Positions 8,040-16,291 of a stretch of 42,652 nucleotides of DNA are shown piece by piece. Every line of letters starts with the position of its first letter. The stretch's first letter is position 1. The translations under genes and the position numbers were made by a program. Under the pieces are notes generated by a model. It was not told the origin of the DNA. It ran no database searches and saw only the letters and a list, made by a program, of their open reading frames with translations. The stretch is taken from NCBI RefSeq assembly GCF_000378745.1, contig NZ_KB905283.1, forward strand, positions 1-42,652. The letters are read 5' to 3'. The stretch comes from Prevotella amnii DSM 23384 = JCM 14753 (GTDB taxonomy: Bacteria; Bacteroidota; Bacteroidia; Bacteroidales; Bacteroidaceae).

Positions 8040-9248
8040 ATGAATATATTAGTATTAAACTGTGGAAGCAGTTCCATCAAATATAAGCTATATAACATGG
8101 ATAGCGAAAGTGTTTTGGCACAAGGTGGAGCTGAACGCATAGGGTTAGATGAGGCTTTTGTAAAAGTAACGTTAAAAGATGGCAGTAAAAAGAAAATAAT
8201 GCATGATATGCCCGATCATAAAGAAGGTGTAAAATTTGTTTTCGATTTATTGTTAGATAAGGAAATAGGTTCTATTAAAAGCCTTGACGATATAGATGCA
8301 GTAGGTCATCGTGTAGTTCAGGGTGGCGATTTGTTTGAAAAGAGTTGCTTAATAACTAAAGAGGTAGAAGCTGGCATTGAGGGGTTGATAGATCTCGCCC
8401 CGGTGCATAATCTTGGTCATTTGCGAGGTATTCGTGCTGTTAATGCTTTGATGCCCAAAACACCACAAGTAGCAGTTTTTGATAATGCATTTCATAGTAC
8501 AATGCCACAATATGCTTATATGTATGCCATTCCTTATGAATATTATGAGAAATATCATGTTCGTCGTTATGGTTTTCATGGAACTAGTCATCGTTATGTA
8601 TCACAACGTGTATGTGATATGCTTGGAGTGGATATAAAAAAACAGCGTATTATAACTTGCCATATAGGTAACGGAGCATCTGTTGCTGCTATTAAGGGAG
8701 GAAAGGTTATTGATACGTCTATGGGTCTAACTCCACTTGAAGGCTTGATGATGGGGTCTCGTTCTGGTGATATTGATGCTTCTGTAGTTACTTATTTGAT
8801 GGAAAAATTAGATAAAAAGCCACAGGAAATGGCAGATCTTTTAAATAAAGAATCTGGAGTATTAGGTATTACTGGTATTAGTTCGGATATGCGTGAAATA
8901 GAAAATGCATACGAGCAAGGCAATGAGCGTGCTACCTTAGCTTTACAAATGTATAACTATCGTATTAAGAAATATATCGGAGCATACGCTGCTGCTATGG
9001 GTGGTGTAGATATTATAGTGTGGACTGCAGGTGTTGGTGAAAATCAGGTTTCCACTCGTTTAGAATCTTGCTCAGGATTAGAGTTCCTTGGTGTTAAGAT
9101 AGATGTAGAGCGTAATAATGTTCGTGGCAAAGAAACAATAATTTCATCTGACGACTCAAAAGTAAAAGTAGTACTTGTTCCTACTGACGAAGAGATAGTT
9201 ATTGCTCGTGATACAAGAGATGTTGTTAATAGTTTAGAGAAAAATTAG
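8040..9248 (+). CDS. ackA: Acetate kinase
   Basis: Converts acetyl phosphate and ADP to acetate and ATP. The 402-residue length is typical. Signature motifs include the N-terminal NILVLNCGSSSIKYKLY, FDNAFHSTMP, RRYGFHGTSHRYVS (with the active-site His and Ser), HIGNGASVAAI, DTSMGLTPLEG and the C-terminal VLVPTDEEIVIARDT. It lies downstream of pta in the same direction. A long inverted repeat at 9254-9326 starts 6 bases after the stop and may terminate or process the transcript. Confidence 0.97.
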   Translation: MNILVLNCGSSSIKYKLYNMDSESVLAQGGAERIGLDEAFVKVTLKDGSKKKIMHDMPDHKEGVKFVFDLLLDKEIGSIKSLDDIDAVGHRVVQGGDLFEKSCLITKEVEAGIEGLIDLAPVHNLGHLRGIRAVNALMPKTPQVAVFDNAFHSTMPQYAYMYAIPYEYYEKYHVRRYGFHGTSHRYVSQRVCDMLGVDIKKQRIITCHIGNGASVAAIKGGKVIDTSMGLTPLEGLMMGSRSGDIDASVVTYLMEKLDKKPQEMADLLNKESGVLGITGISSDMREIENAYEQGNERATLALQMYNYRIKKYIGAYAAAMGGVDIIVWTAGVGENQVSTRLESCSGLEFLGVKIDVERNNVRGKETIISSDDSKVKVVLVPTDEEIVIARDTRDVVNSLEKN

Positions 9249-9253
9249 TTATT

Positions 9254-9326
9254 AGGAACTATAGAATATGAGTATTGTTAGAAAAGTCTGTTAACGACTG
9301 AACTTATTTATATCTCTATAGTTCCT
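9254..9326 (+). terminator. Large inverted repeat after ackA
   Basis: AGGAACTATAGA at 9254-9265 pairs perfectly with TCTATAGTTCCT at 9315-9326 (12 bp). The 49-base loop holds a GTTAAC palindrome flanked by AGTC/GACT. There is no T tract, so it could be an RNA processing or stability structure and not an intrinsic terminator. Confidence 0.45.
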
Positions 9327-9362
9327 TATATCCTAATAGTTATAATTACTTGTTATTTTATT

Positions 9363-9683
9363 ATGACTCAAGAAGAAAAATTAGCCATTCAAGAGCGGAT
9401 AGTAGAAGTGCTTAAGACTGTTTACGATCCAGAGATACCTGTTAATATCTATGATTTAGGTATGATTTATAAGATTGATATAGATGATGATGGTAATCTT
9501 GATATGGATATGACCTTTACTTCACCTTCTTGTCCTGCTGCCGACTTTATTTTTGAGGACGTGCGTACTAAAGTAGAGAGCATAGAAGGAGTAAAATCTG
9601 CTAATATTAATCTTGTCTTCGAACCGGCATGGGATCAAAGTATGATGTCAGAGGAAGCAAAGGTGGAATTAGGATTTGATTAG
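9363..9683 (+). CDS. DUF59/MIP18-family Fe-S assembly protein
   Basis: A 106-residue single-domain protein of the DUF59 (MIP18, SufT/PaaD-related) family, whose members help assemble or deliver iron-sulfur clusters. Recognisable parts are DPEIPVNIYDLGMIY near residue 22, MTFTSPSCPAADF with the conserved Cys, a regular helix (DVRTKVESIEGV) and VNLVFEPAW-like end. Cytoplasmic. It precedes the LpxH-like gene by 72 bases and could share its transcript; no other suf genes are in view, so its client is unknown. Confidence 0.88.
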   Translation: MTQEEKLAIQERIVEVLKTVYDPEIPVNIYDLGMIYKIDIDDDGNLDMDMTFTSPSCPAADFIFEDVRTKVESIEGVKSANINLVFEPAWDQSMMSEEAKVELGFD

Positions 9684-9755
9684 CTGTTGTCTTATATAAA
9701 AGCATTATCATGACTATCAATATTATATAATAAAGTTATACGCAAAAGGCTACTT

Positions 9756-10523
9756 ATGAAGAACATCTATTTTCTTTCAGATGCTCACCTTGGTTCGTTG
9801 GCAGTTGAGCATAAGCGTACACAAGAAAGGCGTTTGGTACGTTTCTTAGATAGTATAAAAGATAAGGCGGAGGCTATTTATCTTTTAGGTGATATGTTCG
9901 ATTTTTGGGACGAATATAGATATGTTGTTCCTAAAGGTTTTACACGTTTTCTTGGTAAAATTTCAGAGCTTACAGATAGTGGAATAGAAGTTCATTTTTT
10001 TATAGGTAATCATGATATTTGGACATATGGATATTTAGAAGAAGAGTGTGGGGTAATTATTCATAGAAAGCCTGTTACTATAGAGCTTCATGATAAGGTG
10101 TTTTACCTTGCTCATGGCGATGGTTTAGGCGATCCGGATGTTAAATTTAGGTTACTTCGTAGTGTCTTTCATAATAGGTTTTGTCAGCGTTTACTCAATT
10201 TCTTTCATCCTTGGTATGGAGTTCAGTTAGGGTTAAAGTGGGCAAAGCATAGCCGCATGAAGCGTATTAATGGGAAAGAGGCGTCTTTCTTAGGAGAGGA
10301 GAAAGAATTTTTAGTGCGCTATTCTAAAGAGTATATAGAGCAATATCCTGATATTGATTATTTTATTTATGGTCATAGACATATTATGCTCGATTTAAAG
10401 CTTAATCATAATGCTCGTATGCTTATACTTGGCGACTGGATTTGGCAGTTTTCTTATGCAGTTTTTGATGGAGAACATCTGTTTTTAGAACAATATGTAG
10501 AAGGGGATACTTACCTTGGCTAA
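9756..10523 (+). CDS. lpxH: UDP-2,3-diacylglucosamine diphosphatase (LpxH-like)
   Basis: Hydrolyses UDP-2,3-diacylglucosamine to lipid X and UMP in lipid A synthesis; peripheral on the inner membrane. The calcineurin-like metallophosphatase ligands are all present in order: SDAHLGS, GDMFDFWDEY, GNHDIW, AHGDGLGDPD and YGHRHIM. The length (255 residues) and the aromatic/basic insert around FFHPWYGVQLGLKWAKHSR, the lipid-binding cap region, fit LpxH more than general phosphodiesterases. It lies downstream of the DUF59 gene. A bidirectional terminator stands 220 bases further on. Confidence 0.85.
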   Translation: MKNIYFLSDAHLGSLAVEHKRTQERRLVRFLDSIKDKAEAIYLLGDMFDFWDEYRYVVPKGFTRFLGKISELTDSGIEVHFFIGNHDIWTYGYLEEECGVIIHRKPVTIELHDKVFYLAHGDGLGDPDVKFRLLRSVFHNRFCQRLLNFFHPWYGVQLGLKWAKHSRMKRINGKEASFLGEEKEFLVRYSKEYIEQYPDIDYFIYGHRHIMLDLKLNHNARMLILGDWIWQFSYAVFDGEHLFLEQYVEGDTYLG

Positions 10524-10640
10524 CCAAGAATTGTTATAAAAAAAAGTAGTCTTGTTATTTTTTATATGAAAACAAGTTATATATTTGGCATGAAAAGATA
10601 ACCATTATAAAGGGAAAAGCTAAACGTTGCGCACCAAAAA

Positions 10641-10698
10641 TAATTTATTTTTATTGCATTTTTAATTTATTTTTATATAAAAAATAATTTATTTTTAT
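10641..10698. repeat. Three AT-only direct repeats, 22-base period
   Basis: The 14-mer TAATTTATTTTTAT occurs exactly at 10641-10654, 10663-10676 and 10685-10698, so the starts are 22 bases apart both times. Spacers differ. The first 12 bases recur as an inverted pair at 31512-31540. Function unknown; see findings. Confidence 0.85.
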
Positions 10699-10742
10699 CT
10701 TCAAATATTCGTGCTTGTTTATTAAAAAGATATGTTTATAAT

Positions 10743-10783
10743 CAACAAAAAGGCATAATGTTAAATAACATTATGCCTTTTTG
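10743..10783. terminator. Bidirectional terminator (lpxH / tRNA-Gln)
   Basis: A perfect inverted repeat with GGCATAATGTTA-type arms, A5 on one side and T5 on the other, separates the rightward lpxH gene from the leftward tRNA gene. It has an intrinsic-terminator layout on both strands. Confidence 0.85.
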
Positions 10784-10784
10784 T

Positions 10785-10854
10785 TGTCCCAGGCGGATTC
10801 GAACCACCACTGACAGAACCAAAAACTGTAGTGCTACCATTACACCATAGGACA
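10785..10854 (-). tRNA. tRNA-Gln (anticodon TTG)
   Basis: A 70-base leftward cloverleaf. The acceptor arms TGTCCTA and TGGGACA pair with one G-T; the D arm is GTG...CAC; the anticodon loop is TTTTGGT with TTG in the middle; the T arm GGTGG-TTCGAAT-CCGCC is canonical. One T-T mismatch closes the anticodon loop. CCA is not encoded. The plus-strand copy is next to a perfect terminator (10743-10783). Confidence 0.93.
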
Positions 10855-10863
10855 ATTGCGCTG

Positions 10864-10895
10864 CAAAGGTATGCTTTTTTTCGCTATTTTCCAAA
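10864..10895 (-). promoter_or_regulatory. tRNA-Gln promoter
   Basis: Read leftward, TTTG (10892-10895) and TACCTTTG (10864-10871) are separated by 20 bases, an exact Bacteroidetes -33/-7 pair, ending 9 bases before the tRNA 5' end. Confidence 0.75.
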
Positions 10896-11026
10896 ATATT
10901 TAACAACAAATTTTCTTTTATCTTTTTGTAGATAAGATTTCTGTATATAATCTACTTTTTATAGTTACTTTTAGATATATATTGTTTTTTTTAAGTACTT
11001 TTGCCTCATTAATCAAATGAAATATT

Positions 11027-11884
11027 ATGAGTTATAACTTATTAAAAGGTAAAAAGGGAATAATTTTTGGAGCTCTTAATGAAAATTCTATCGCATGGAA
11101 AGTAGCAGAGAGAGCTGTTGAGGAAGGTGCTACAATAACTCTTTCTAATACCCCCGTAGCTGTAAGAATGGGCACTGTAAGCGAGTTATCGAAAAAACTT
11201 CATTGTGAGGTAATACCTGCCGATGCTACAAATGTAGAAGATTTAGAGAATGTATTTAAGCGTTCTATGGAAATATTAGGCGGTCAGGTAGACTTTGTTT
11301 TACACTCTATAGGTATGTCTCCAAACGTTCGTAAGCATCGCACGTATGACGACCTCGATTATACAATGCTTAATACTACGCTTGATATATCGGCTTTATC
11401 TTTTCATAAAATGATACAAAGTGCTAAAAAGCTTAATGCCATAGCTGATGGAGGCTCTATTGTAGCGTTATCGTATGTAGCAGCACAGCGTACTTTCTTC
11501 GGTTATAATGATATGGCAGATGCTAAGGCTTTATTAGAAAGTATAGCACGTAGCTTTGGATATATTTATGGTCGTGAGCATAATGTACGTATTAATACTA
11601 TTTCTCAAAGTCCAACAATGACTACTGCAGGCTCTGGCGTAAAAGGTATGGATCGCTTGTTTGACTTTGCTGACCGTATGTCTCCTTTAGGAAATGCTTC
11701 AGCCGCAGAATGTGCCGACTATTGTATTGTTATGTTTTCTGATCTTACACGTAAGGTTACTATGCAGAATCTTTTTCATGATGGAGGTTTCTCTAATGTA
11801 GGTATGAGTCTTAGGGCTATGACGACTTATGAGAAAGGTCTTGAAGAGTTTATGGATAAAGATGGAAAAATTATTTATGGATAA
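11027..11884 (+). CDS. fabI: Enoyl-ACP reductase, NADH-dependent
   Basis: Reduces trans-2-enoyl-ACP in the last step of fatty-acid elongation; cytoplasmic tetramer and the triclosan target. It is an atypical short-chain dehydrogenase: the FabI-type cofactor loop GIIFGALNENSIAWKVA replaces the classic GxxxGxG, and the catalytic pair is Tyr160 and Lys167 (YNDMADAK), with Tyr150 in SYVAAQR as in E. coli FabI. The HSIGMSPN and RINTISQSPTMT segments also fit. Length 285 is slightly longer than E. coli FabI (262). A TACTTTTG -7-like box lies at 10996-11003, about 23 bases before the start. Monocistronic by context. Confidence 0.95.
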   Translation: MSYNLLKGKKGIIFGALNENSIAWKVAERAVEEGATITLSNTPVAVRMGTVSELSKKLHCEVIPADATNVEDLENVFKRSMEILGGQVDFVLHSIGMSPNVRKHRTYDDLDYTMLNTTLDISALSFHKMIQSAKKLNAIADGGSIVALSYVAAQRTFFGYNDMADAKALLESIARSFGYIYGREHNVRINTISQSPTMTTAGSGVKGMDRLFDFADRMSPLGNASAAECADYCIVMFSDLTRKVTMQNLFHDGGFSNVGMSLRAMTTYEKGLEEFMDKDGKIIYG

Positions 11885-12288
11885 TAAAAGTAAGTTTATG
11901 TCCTTAAAAAGTTATGCTTATATAAAATAAAGTGCAAGTGGTTTATACTTATCTATGCATAAAAGTTAATAACAAAACAGTATAGATTTTATTTGTAGAT
12001 ATAAGCATTTAAACATTTGAGGAACAGATAAAAACTTATAAAACATATTAAAAAAAAGGCTGATAAGCAATCAGCCTTTTTTTTTGTTGCTATATATTAA
12101 CGATAAGAAGTATATATAAAGTATGAAAAAAAATAAAGGTATTACCTTTTTAAACATAATAATAGAGCCTGTTAAAGAGAATTATATGTAAATTTGTGTT
12201 GGTTTATGTAATATGTCATATCTATATAAAGTAAACTTGATAATATACTAAAAATAAATCTAAAAATAAAAACAATAACATATATAAG
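11885..12288. other. Intergenic region with terminator
   Basis: Apart from the terminator at 12051-12085 no gene is seen. The leftward AT-rich frame overlapping this gap (Tyr/Phe/Ile-rich) looks like chance. A TAAATTTG word at 12189-12196 is a possible -7 box for the following gene. Confidence 0.5.
12051..12085 (+). terminator. Intrinsic terminator after fabI
   Basis: GGCTGAT/ATCAGCC with loop AAGCA, preceded by A7 and followed by T9: a strong, symmetrical terminator 167 bases after the fabI stop. Confidence 0.9.
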
Positions 12289-13350
12289 ATGGCACAAGCA
12301 AAAAGAATAGTAGAGTGTGTACCTAATATCAGTGAAGGTCGTGATGAGGAAATAATAAAAGAGATAGCTACAGAGATAGAAAAAGTAAAAGGAATAAAGC
12401 TCCTTAATATAGATTCTGGGAAAGCTGCTAATCGTACGGTAATGACTTTTGTAGGTAGTCCTGAAGATGTTGTAGAAGCAGCTTTTTGTTGTGTACAAAA
12501 ATCATCTCAGCTTATAGATATGCGCCAGCAGCATGGTGCACATCCTCGCATTGGTGCTACAGATGTATGTCCTTTAATCCCTATATCAGGAATCACTTTA
12601 GAAGAATGTGCATCGTTGGCATGTACATTAGCCGAACGTATAGCTACAGAGCTGAAAGTGCCTTGTTATTGCTATGAAGCTGCAGCAAAGATACCAGAAA
12701 GAAGAAACCTTGCAGTATGTAGAAAGGGTGAATATGAAGGATTGAAAGAGCGAATGATGATACCAAAGGAGTATCCCGATTTTGGCGCACGTCCTTGGGA
12801 CGAGGCTATGGCACGTACAGGCTGCACAGCTGTTGGCGCACGCAATTTTCTTATAGCAACAAACTTTAATTTAAACACTACTTCCATACCTTATGCTAAC
12901 GAAATAGCTTTTGATGTGCGAGAGAAGGGTAGACCGCTACGTATAGGAGGCTCGTTAGTGGGCAAGATAATGAAAGATGTTAATGGCAAGAATATTATGA
13001 TACCGGGAACATTAAAAGCTACAAAGGCTATCGGTTGGTATATTGACGAATATGGCATAGCACAAGTATCAATGAATATCACCGATATTAATGTTACTCC
13101 TCTTCATATAGCCTTTGAAGAAGTGTGTCGTTGTGCACAAAAGCGTGGTATTAGCGTAACCGGCACAGAGATTATCGGACTAATACCTAAACAAACATTG
13201 ATAGATGCAGGTAGATATTTTCTTAAGAAACAAAACAGTTATGATGATGTTTCGGAAGATGAGATTATACAAGTAGCTATTAAAACGATGGGGTTAAACG
13301 ATATAAAACAATTTAATCCACATGATAGAATTATAGAATATCTTTTATAA
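12289..13350 (+). CDS. ftcD: Glutamate formimidoyltransferase
   Basis: Transfers the formimino group from N-formimino-L-glutamate to tetrahydrofolate, the last step of one histidine degradation route, feeding one-carbon metabolism. The protein (353 residues) contains the N and C subdomains of the formiminotransferase domain (VECVPNISEGRD at the start, QQHGAHPRIGATDVCPLIPI with the catalytic His at residue 82) and lacks the cyclodeaminase domain of the mammalian enzyme, so a separate FchA would be needed. No hut genes are adjacent in this window. The start is clear from the family's N terminus. A hairpin terminator follows at 13465-13499. Confidence 0.93.
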   Translation: MAQAKRIVECVPNISEGRDEEIIKEIATEIEKVKGIKLLNIDSGKAANRTVMTFVGSPEDVVEAAFCCVQKSSQLIDMRQQHGAHPRIGATDVCPLIPISGITLEECASLACTLAERIATELKVPCYCYEAAAKIPERRNLAVCRKGEYEGLKERMMIPKEYPDFGARPWDEAMARTGCTAVGARNFLIATNFNLNTTSIPYANEIAFDVREKGRPLRIGGSLVGKIMKDVNGKNIMIPGTLKATKAIGWYIDEYGIAQVSMNITDINVTPLHIAFEEVCRCAQKRGISVTGTEIIGLIPKQTLIDAGRYFLKKQNSYDDVSEDEIIQVAIKTMGLNDIKQFNPHDRIIEYLL

Positions 13351-13464
13351 GTTACTAAAAAACTAACTAAAAAAAACGTTATAAAAGTATGAAAACATAT
13401 AAGTAGTTACTAATAACGTAAATGGATCTTATAAAAATGATAAGATGAGAAGTATTAGTTTTAG

Positions 13465-13499
13465 AAAAAGAAGGGAGGTTATTTTTCTCTCTTCTTTTT
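13465..13499 (+). terminator. Hairpin terminator after ftcD
   Basis: AAAAAGAAGGGAG at 13465-13477 pairs with CTCTCTTCTTTTT at 13487-13499, with one G-T wobble, and runs into further T residues. Confidence 0.7.
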
Positions 13500-13523
13500 T
13501 TTATTATAATGCCATTAATTAGT

Positions 13524-13531
13524 TACCTTTG
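13524..13531 (+). promoter_or_regulatory. Candidate -7 box for the M20 amidohydrolase
   Basis: TACCTTTG fits TAnnTTTG and would give a leader of about 95 bases containing two ACGTTGCAA repeats. The -33 element is weak. Confidence 0.45.
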
Positions 13532-13547
13532 TATAGATTCTTTTCTT

Positions 13548-13592
13548 ACGTTGCAAAAGAGTGTTGTATTGTGTTGTTAGCTCACGTTGCAA
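13548..13592 (+). repeat. Two ACGTTGCAA repeats in a leader
   Basis: ACGTTGCAA lies at 13548-13556 and 13584-13592, 36 bases apart, between the candidate -7 box and the ATG at 13634. They could be operator half-sites or chance. Confidence 0.5.
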
Positions 13593-13633
13593 CTTAAGAT
13601 ACATTTTATAAAACATAGTAATATATATAGACA

Positions 13634-14812
13634 ATGAGTAAAATGAGTGTAAAACCTATAAAAGAGTTGGCAGATATGTTGCCACAAATGAAGCAGTGGA
13701 TGGAAGCTATGCATCGAGACCCTGAGCTTTCTACACAAGAGGTAAATACAGGTAAATACATAGCTAAACTTTTAAAAGATATGGGCTATGAGGTATATGA
13801 GCATATTGGTAAAAATGGTATAGAAGGTGTCGTTGGAGTGCTTAGCAATGGGGAAGGTAAAAAAAAGATAGGTATTAGAGCAGATATGGACGCTCTTCCT
13901 ATACAAGAAATAAACGATTTACCTTATAAGAGTAGGCATGATGGAATCTCTCATCTATGTGGTCATGATGGGCATAGCACTATGGCACTTGGTGCTGCTA
14001 AATATCTATCGGAAACTAAAAATTTCAATGGGACTGTTTATTTTTATTTCCAACCAGCAGAAGAAACTATGCAAGGTGGTCCTTCAATGATAGATGACGG
14101 ACTTTTTAAGAAGTTTGATGCTGACCGAATATATGCTATACATAACATACCAGGGTTACCTAAGGGAATGTTACATTTTCATGATGGTGAGACAATGTCG
14201 GCTGTAGACAATTGGGAAATACGTCTTATGGGGCGTGGGGGGCATGGCTCAATGCCTGAATTGAGTGTCGACCCTGTTGTAGCTGGAGCTTCTTTAGTAA
14301 TGGCATTACAAACAATAGTGTCGCGTAACCTATCACCGTGGCATAACGGTGTGGTTACAATAGGGTCATTTCAGGCAGGAAATGCAGGAAATGTTATTCC
14401 TGATGAAGCTGTTTTAAAGCTATCTATGCGTAATATGCAGGCAGATGGTAGAAAACTGGTGTTAAAGCGTATTCGTGAGATAACAGCAGCACAAGCAGAA
14501 AGTTTTGGCTGTAAGTATGAGATAAAAGAAGGTCAGCCCGGAGCAGTATTATTCAATTCGCATGAGGAAACTGCCTTTGCAGCTGAAGTGGCTCGTAAAT
14601 ATTTTGGAAAAGAAAATGTAGTGTATCCATGCAAGCCGTTTATGAGCAGTGAAGATTTTGCTTTTATGCTGCAAGAAAGACCGGGAAGCTATATTATGAT
14701 AGGTAATGGTGAAACTCCTATGGTACATAATCCAAAGTATATATTCGATCAAGATATACTTCCTATAGGTGCTTCTCTGTGGGTAGCTTTATGTGAGGAA
14801 TATTTAAGGTAA
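13634..14812 (+). CDS. M20D-family metal-dependent amidohydrolase
   Basis: A 392-residue cytoplasmic hydrolase of the M20D group (hippurate hydrolase, N-acyl amino acid or N-acetyl-diaminopimelate deacetylase relatives) that removes acyl groups from amino acids or small peptides. Metal-site motifs are visible: CGHDGH at residues 109-114, PAEETMQGG with the catalytic Glu, HNIPGLPKGML, and the late MSSEDFAF. The dimerisation domain begins near RGGHGSMPELSVDPV. The exact substrate cannot be read from sequence. There are two possible starts (MSKM); the first is used. The next gene, a cysteine desulfidase, also handles amino acids, but has its own promoter. Confidence 0.85.
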   Translation: MSKMSVKPIKELADMLPQMKQWMEAMHRDPELSTQEVNTGKYIAKLLKDMGYEVYEHIGKNGIEGVVGVLSNGEGKKKIGIRADMDALPIQEINDLPYKSRHDGISHLCGHDGHSTMALGAAKYLSETKNFNGTVYFYFQPAEETMQGGPSMIDDGLFKKFDADRIYAIHNIPGLPKGMLHFHDGETMSAVDNWEIRLMGRGGHGSMPELSVDPVVAGASLVMALQTIVSRNLSPWHNGVVTIGSFQAGNAGNVIPDEAVLKLSMRNMQADGRKLVLKRIREITAAQAESFGCKYEIKEGQPGAVLFNSHEETAFAAEVARKYFGKENVVYPCKPFMSSEDFAFMLQERPGSYIMIGNGETPMVHNPKYIFDQDILPIGASLWVALCEEYLR

Positions 14813-14892
14813 CACTTAGTGTGAATAGTAATAGAGAAAGAAAGCATTTTATTAGTTGCTCGGCTTTTTATTATAAAGAATAATTTATATCT

Positions 14893-14927
14893 AAAATAAG
14901 GAACATAATTGCTCTGTTCCTTATTTT
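14893..14927 (+). terminator. Terminator hairpin of the M20 gene, overlapping a promoter
   Basis: AAAATAAGGAAC (14893-14904) pairs perfectly with GTTCCTTATTTT (14916-14927), 12 bp with an 11-base loop, then more T. The loop contains the TTG of the next gene's promoter. Confidence 0.75.
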
Positions 14928-14939
14928 TATTTACCTTTG
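14909..14939 (+). promoter_or_regulatory. Promoter of the cysteine desulfidase gene
   Basis: TTG (14909-14911) and TACCTTTG (14932-14939) with a 20-base spacer match the Bacteroidetes consensus. Transcription would begin about 20 bases before the ATG at 14966, which rules out the longer frame beginning at 14909. Confidence 0.65.
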
Positions 14940-14965
14940 CAATAGTATCTTTATCGACAAATTCA

Positions 14966-16258
14966 ATGCTAAACAAAAACATTAGATTACAGATTATTAA
15001 GCTCATTAAAGAGCAGGTGGTACCTGCTATTGGGTGTACAGAGCCTATGGCAGTAGCGCTTAGTGCTGCTCGTAGTGCAGAGCTTTTAGGTTGTTGTCCA
15101 GAATCTATCTTGGTGTACTTATCCCCCAATATGCTTAAAAATGCTATGGGAGTGGGCATTCCTGGTACAGGAATGATAGGTTTGCCTATAGCTATTGCTT
15201 TGGGTGCACTTATAGGAAAATCTGAATATAAGTTAGAAGTTATAAAAGATCTTACTTCAGAAAGTTTAGAAGAAGGTAAGCGTTACATAGCTAAACATGA
15301 TATAGATATTAAGCTAAAAGAGAATATTTCTGATAAGCTCTATATAGAAGTGAGGTGTAAAGCAGGTGATAGATGTGCAACGTCTATAATTACTAAGTCG
15401 CACACCAATTTTGTATATGAGAGTATAGATAATAATGTGTTATTAGATAGACGTAACGAGGAAAGCGAAGAAGTGGAAGATAATGGCATAAAGCTAAATC
15501 TTCGCATGGTATACGATTTTGCTATCACCTCACCAATATCAGAGATTGAATTTATACATGAGGCTAAACGTTATAATATGCGTGCAGCTCAAGCCGCTTT
15601 AAAGGAAAATTATGGGCATTGTTTAGGTAAATTGATGGAACGCCCTTTAGGTCGTGGTATCTTTGGAAATTCTATCTTTTCGCATATAATATCTAAGACA
15701 GCATCAGCATGTGATGCTCGTATGGGTGGGGCTTTAATACCTGTAATGAGTAATAGTGGGTCTGGTAATCAGGGCATTTGTGCTACTAATCCGGTAGTAG
15801 TGTTTGCTAAAGAGAACGAAAACACTAAAGAAGAGCTAATTCGCGCTTTAACTTTAAGTCATCTTACAGTTATCTATATTAAGCAAAGTTTAGGCAGATT
15901 ATCTGCCCTTTGTGGCTGCGTTGTTTCAAGTATAGGCTCAAGTTGTGGTATTACTTATTTAATGGGAGGTGATTATGATAGTATTTGTAGATCGGTAAAA
16001 AACATGATAGCTAATCTTACGGGTATTATCTGTGATGGTGCTAAGCCAAGCTGTGCGCTTAAAATATCTTCAGGTGTTTCTACAGCAGTGCTTTCTGCCA
16101 TGCTTTCAATAGAAGGAAAGTGTGTTTCTGCTGCAGAAGGTATTATAGAAGAGGACGTTGATAAAACTATTAGCAACTTAACATCTATAGGAAAAGAAGC
16201 AATGTGCCTTACCGATGATATGATTTTAAAGATAATGACAAGTAAAAGTAATTGTTAG
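14966..16258 (+). CDS. L-cysteine desulfidase, UPF0597/CyuA family
   Basis: A 430-residue protein of the UPF0597 (YhaM/CyuA) family, related to the serine dehydratase alpha chain; characterised members are oxygen-sensitive [4Fe-4S] cysteine desulfidases that release H2S, pyruvate and ammonia from L-cysteine. Visible family motifs are VVPAIGCTEPMAVALSAA near the start, GVGIPGTGMIGLPIA, VMSNSGSGNQGI and the Cys-rich end (IICDGAKPSCALKIS) that supplies cluster ligands. The ATG at 14966 is chosen because the family begins around LNKNIRLQIIKLIKEQ and the promoter lies just upstream. H2S production fits an anaerobe living on amino acids. Confidence 0.85.
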   Translation: MLNKNIRLQIIKLIKEQVVPAIGCTEPMAVALSAARSAELLGCCPESILVYLSPNMLKNAMGVGIPGTGMIGLPIAIALGALIGKSEYKLEVIKDLTSESLEEGKRYIAKHDIDIKLKENISDKLYIEVRCKAGDRCATSIITKSHTNFVYESIDNNVLLDRRNEESEEVEDNGIKLNLRMVYDFAITSPISEIEFIHEAKRYNMRAAQAALKENYGHCLGKLMERPLGRGIFGNSIFSHIISKTASACDARMGGALIPVMSNSGSGNQGICATNPVVVFAKENENTKEELIRALTLSHLTVIYIKQSLGRLSALCGCVVSSIGSSCGITYLMGGDYDSICRSVKNMIANLTGIICDGAKPSCALKISSGVSTAVLSAMLSIEGKCVSAAEGIIEEDVDKTISNLTSIGKEAMCLTDDMILKIMTSKSNC

Positions 16259-16291
16259 TGAAACTTACTTTTTTTTGCTTTTCATGTTATT

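Noticed and set aside
12172..12498. Leftward 108-codon frame upstream of ftcD
   Set aside because: Its Tyr/Phe/Ser-rich composition comes from AT-rich sequence and it overlaps ftcD on the opposite strand.
14909..14965. Longer start for the cysteine desulfidase
   Set aside because: The extension overlaps the -33/-7 promoter and encodes hydrophobic residues absent from the family.
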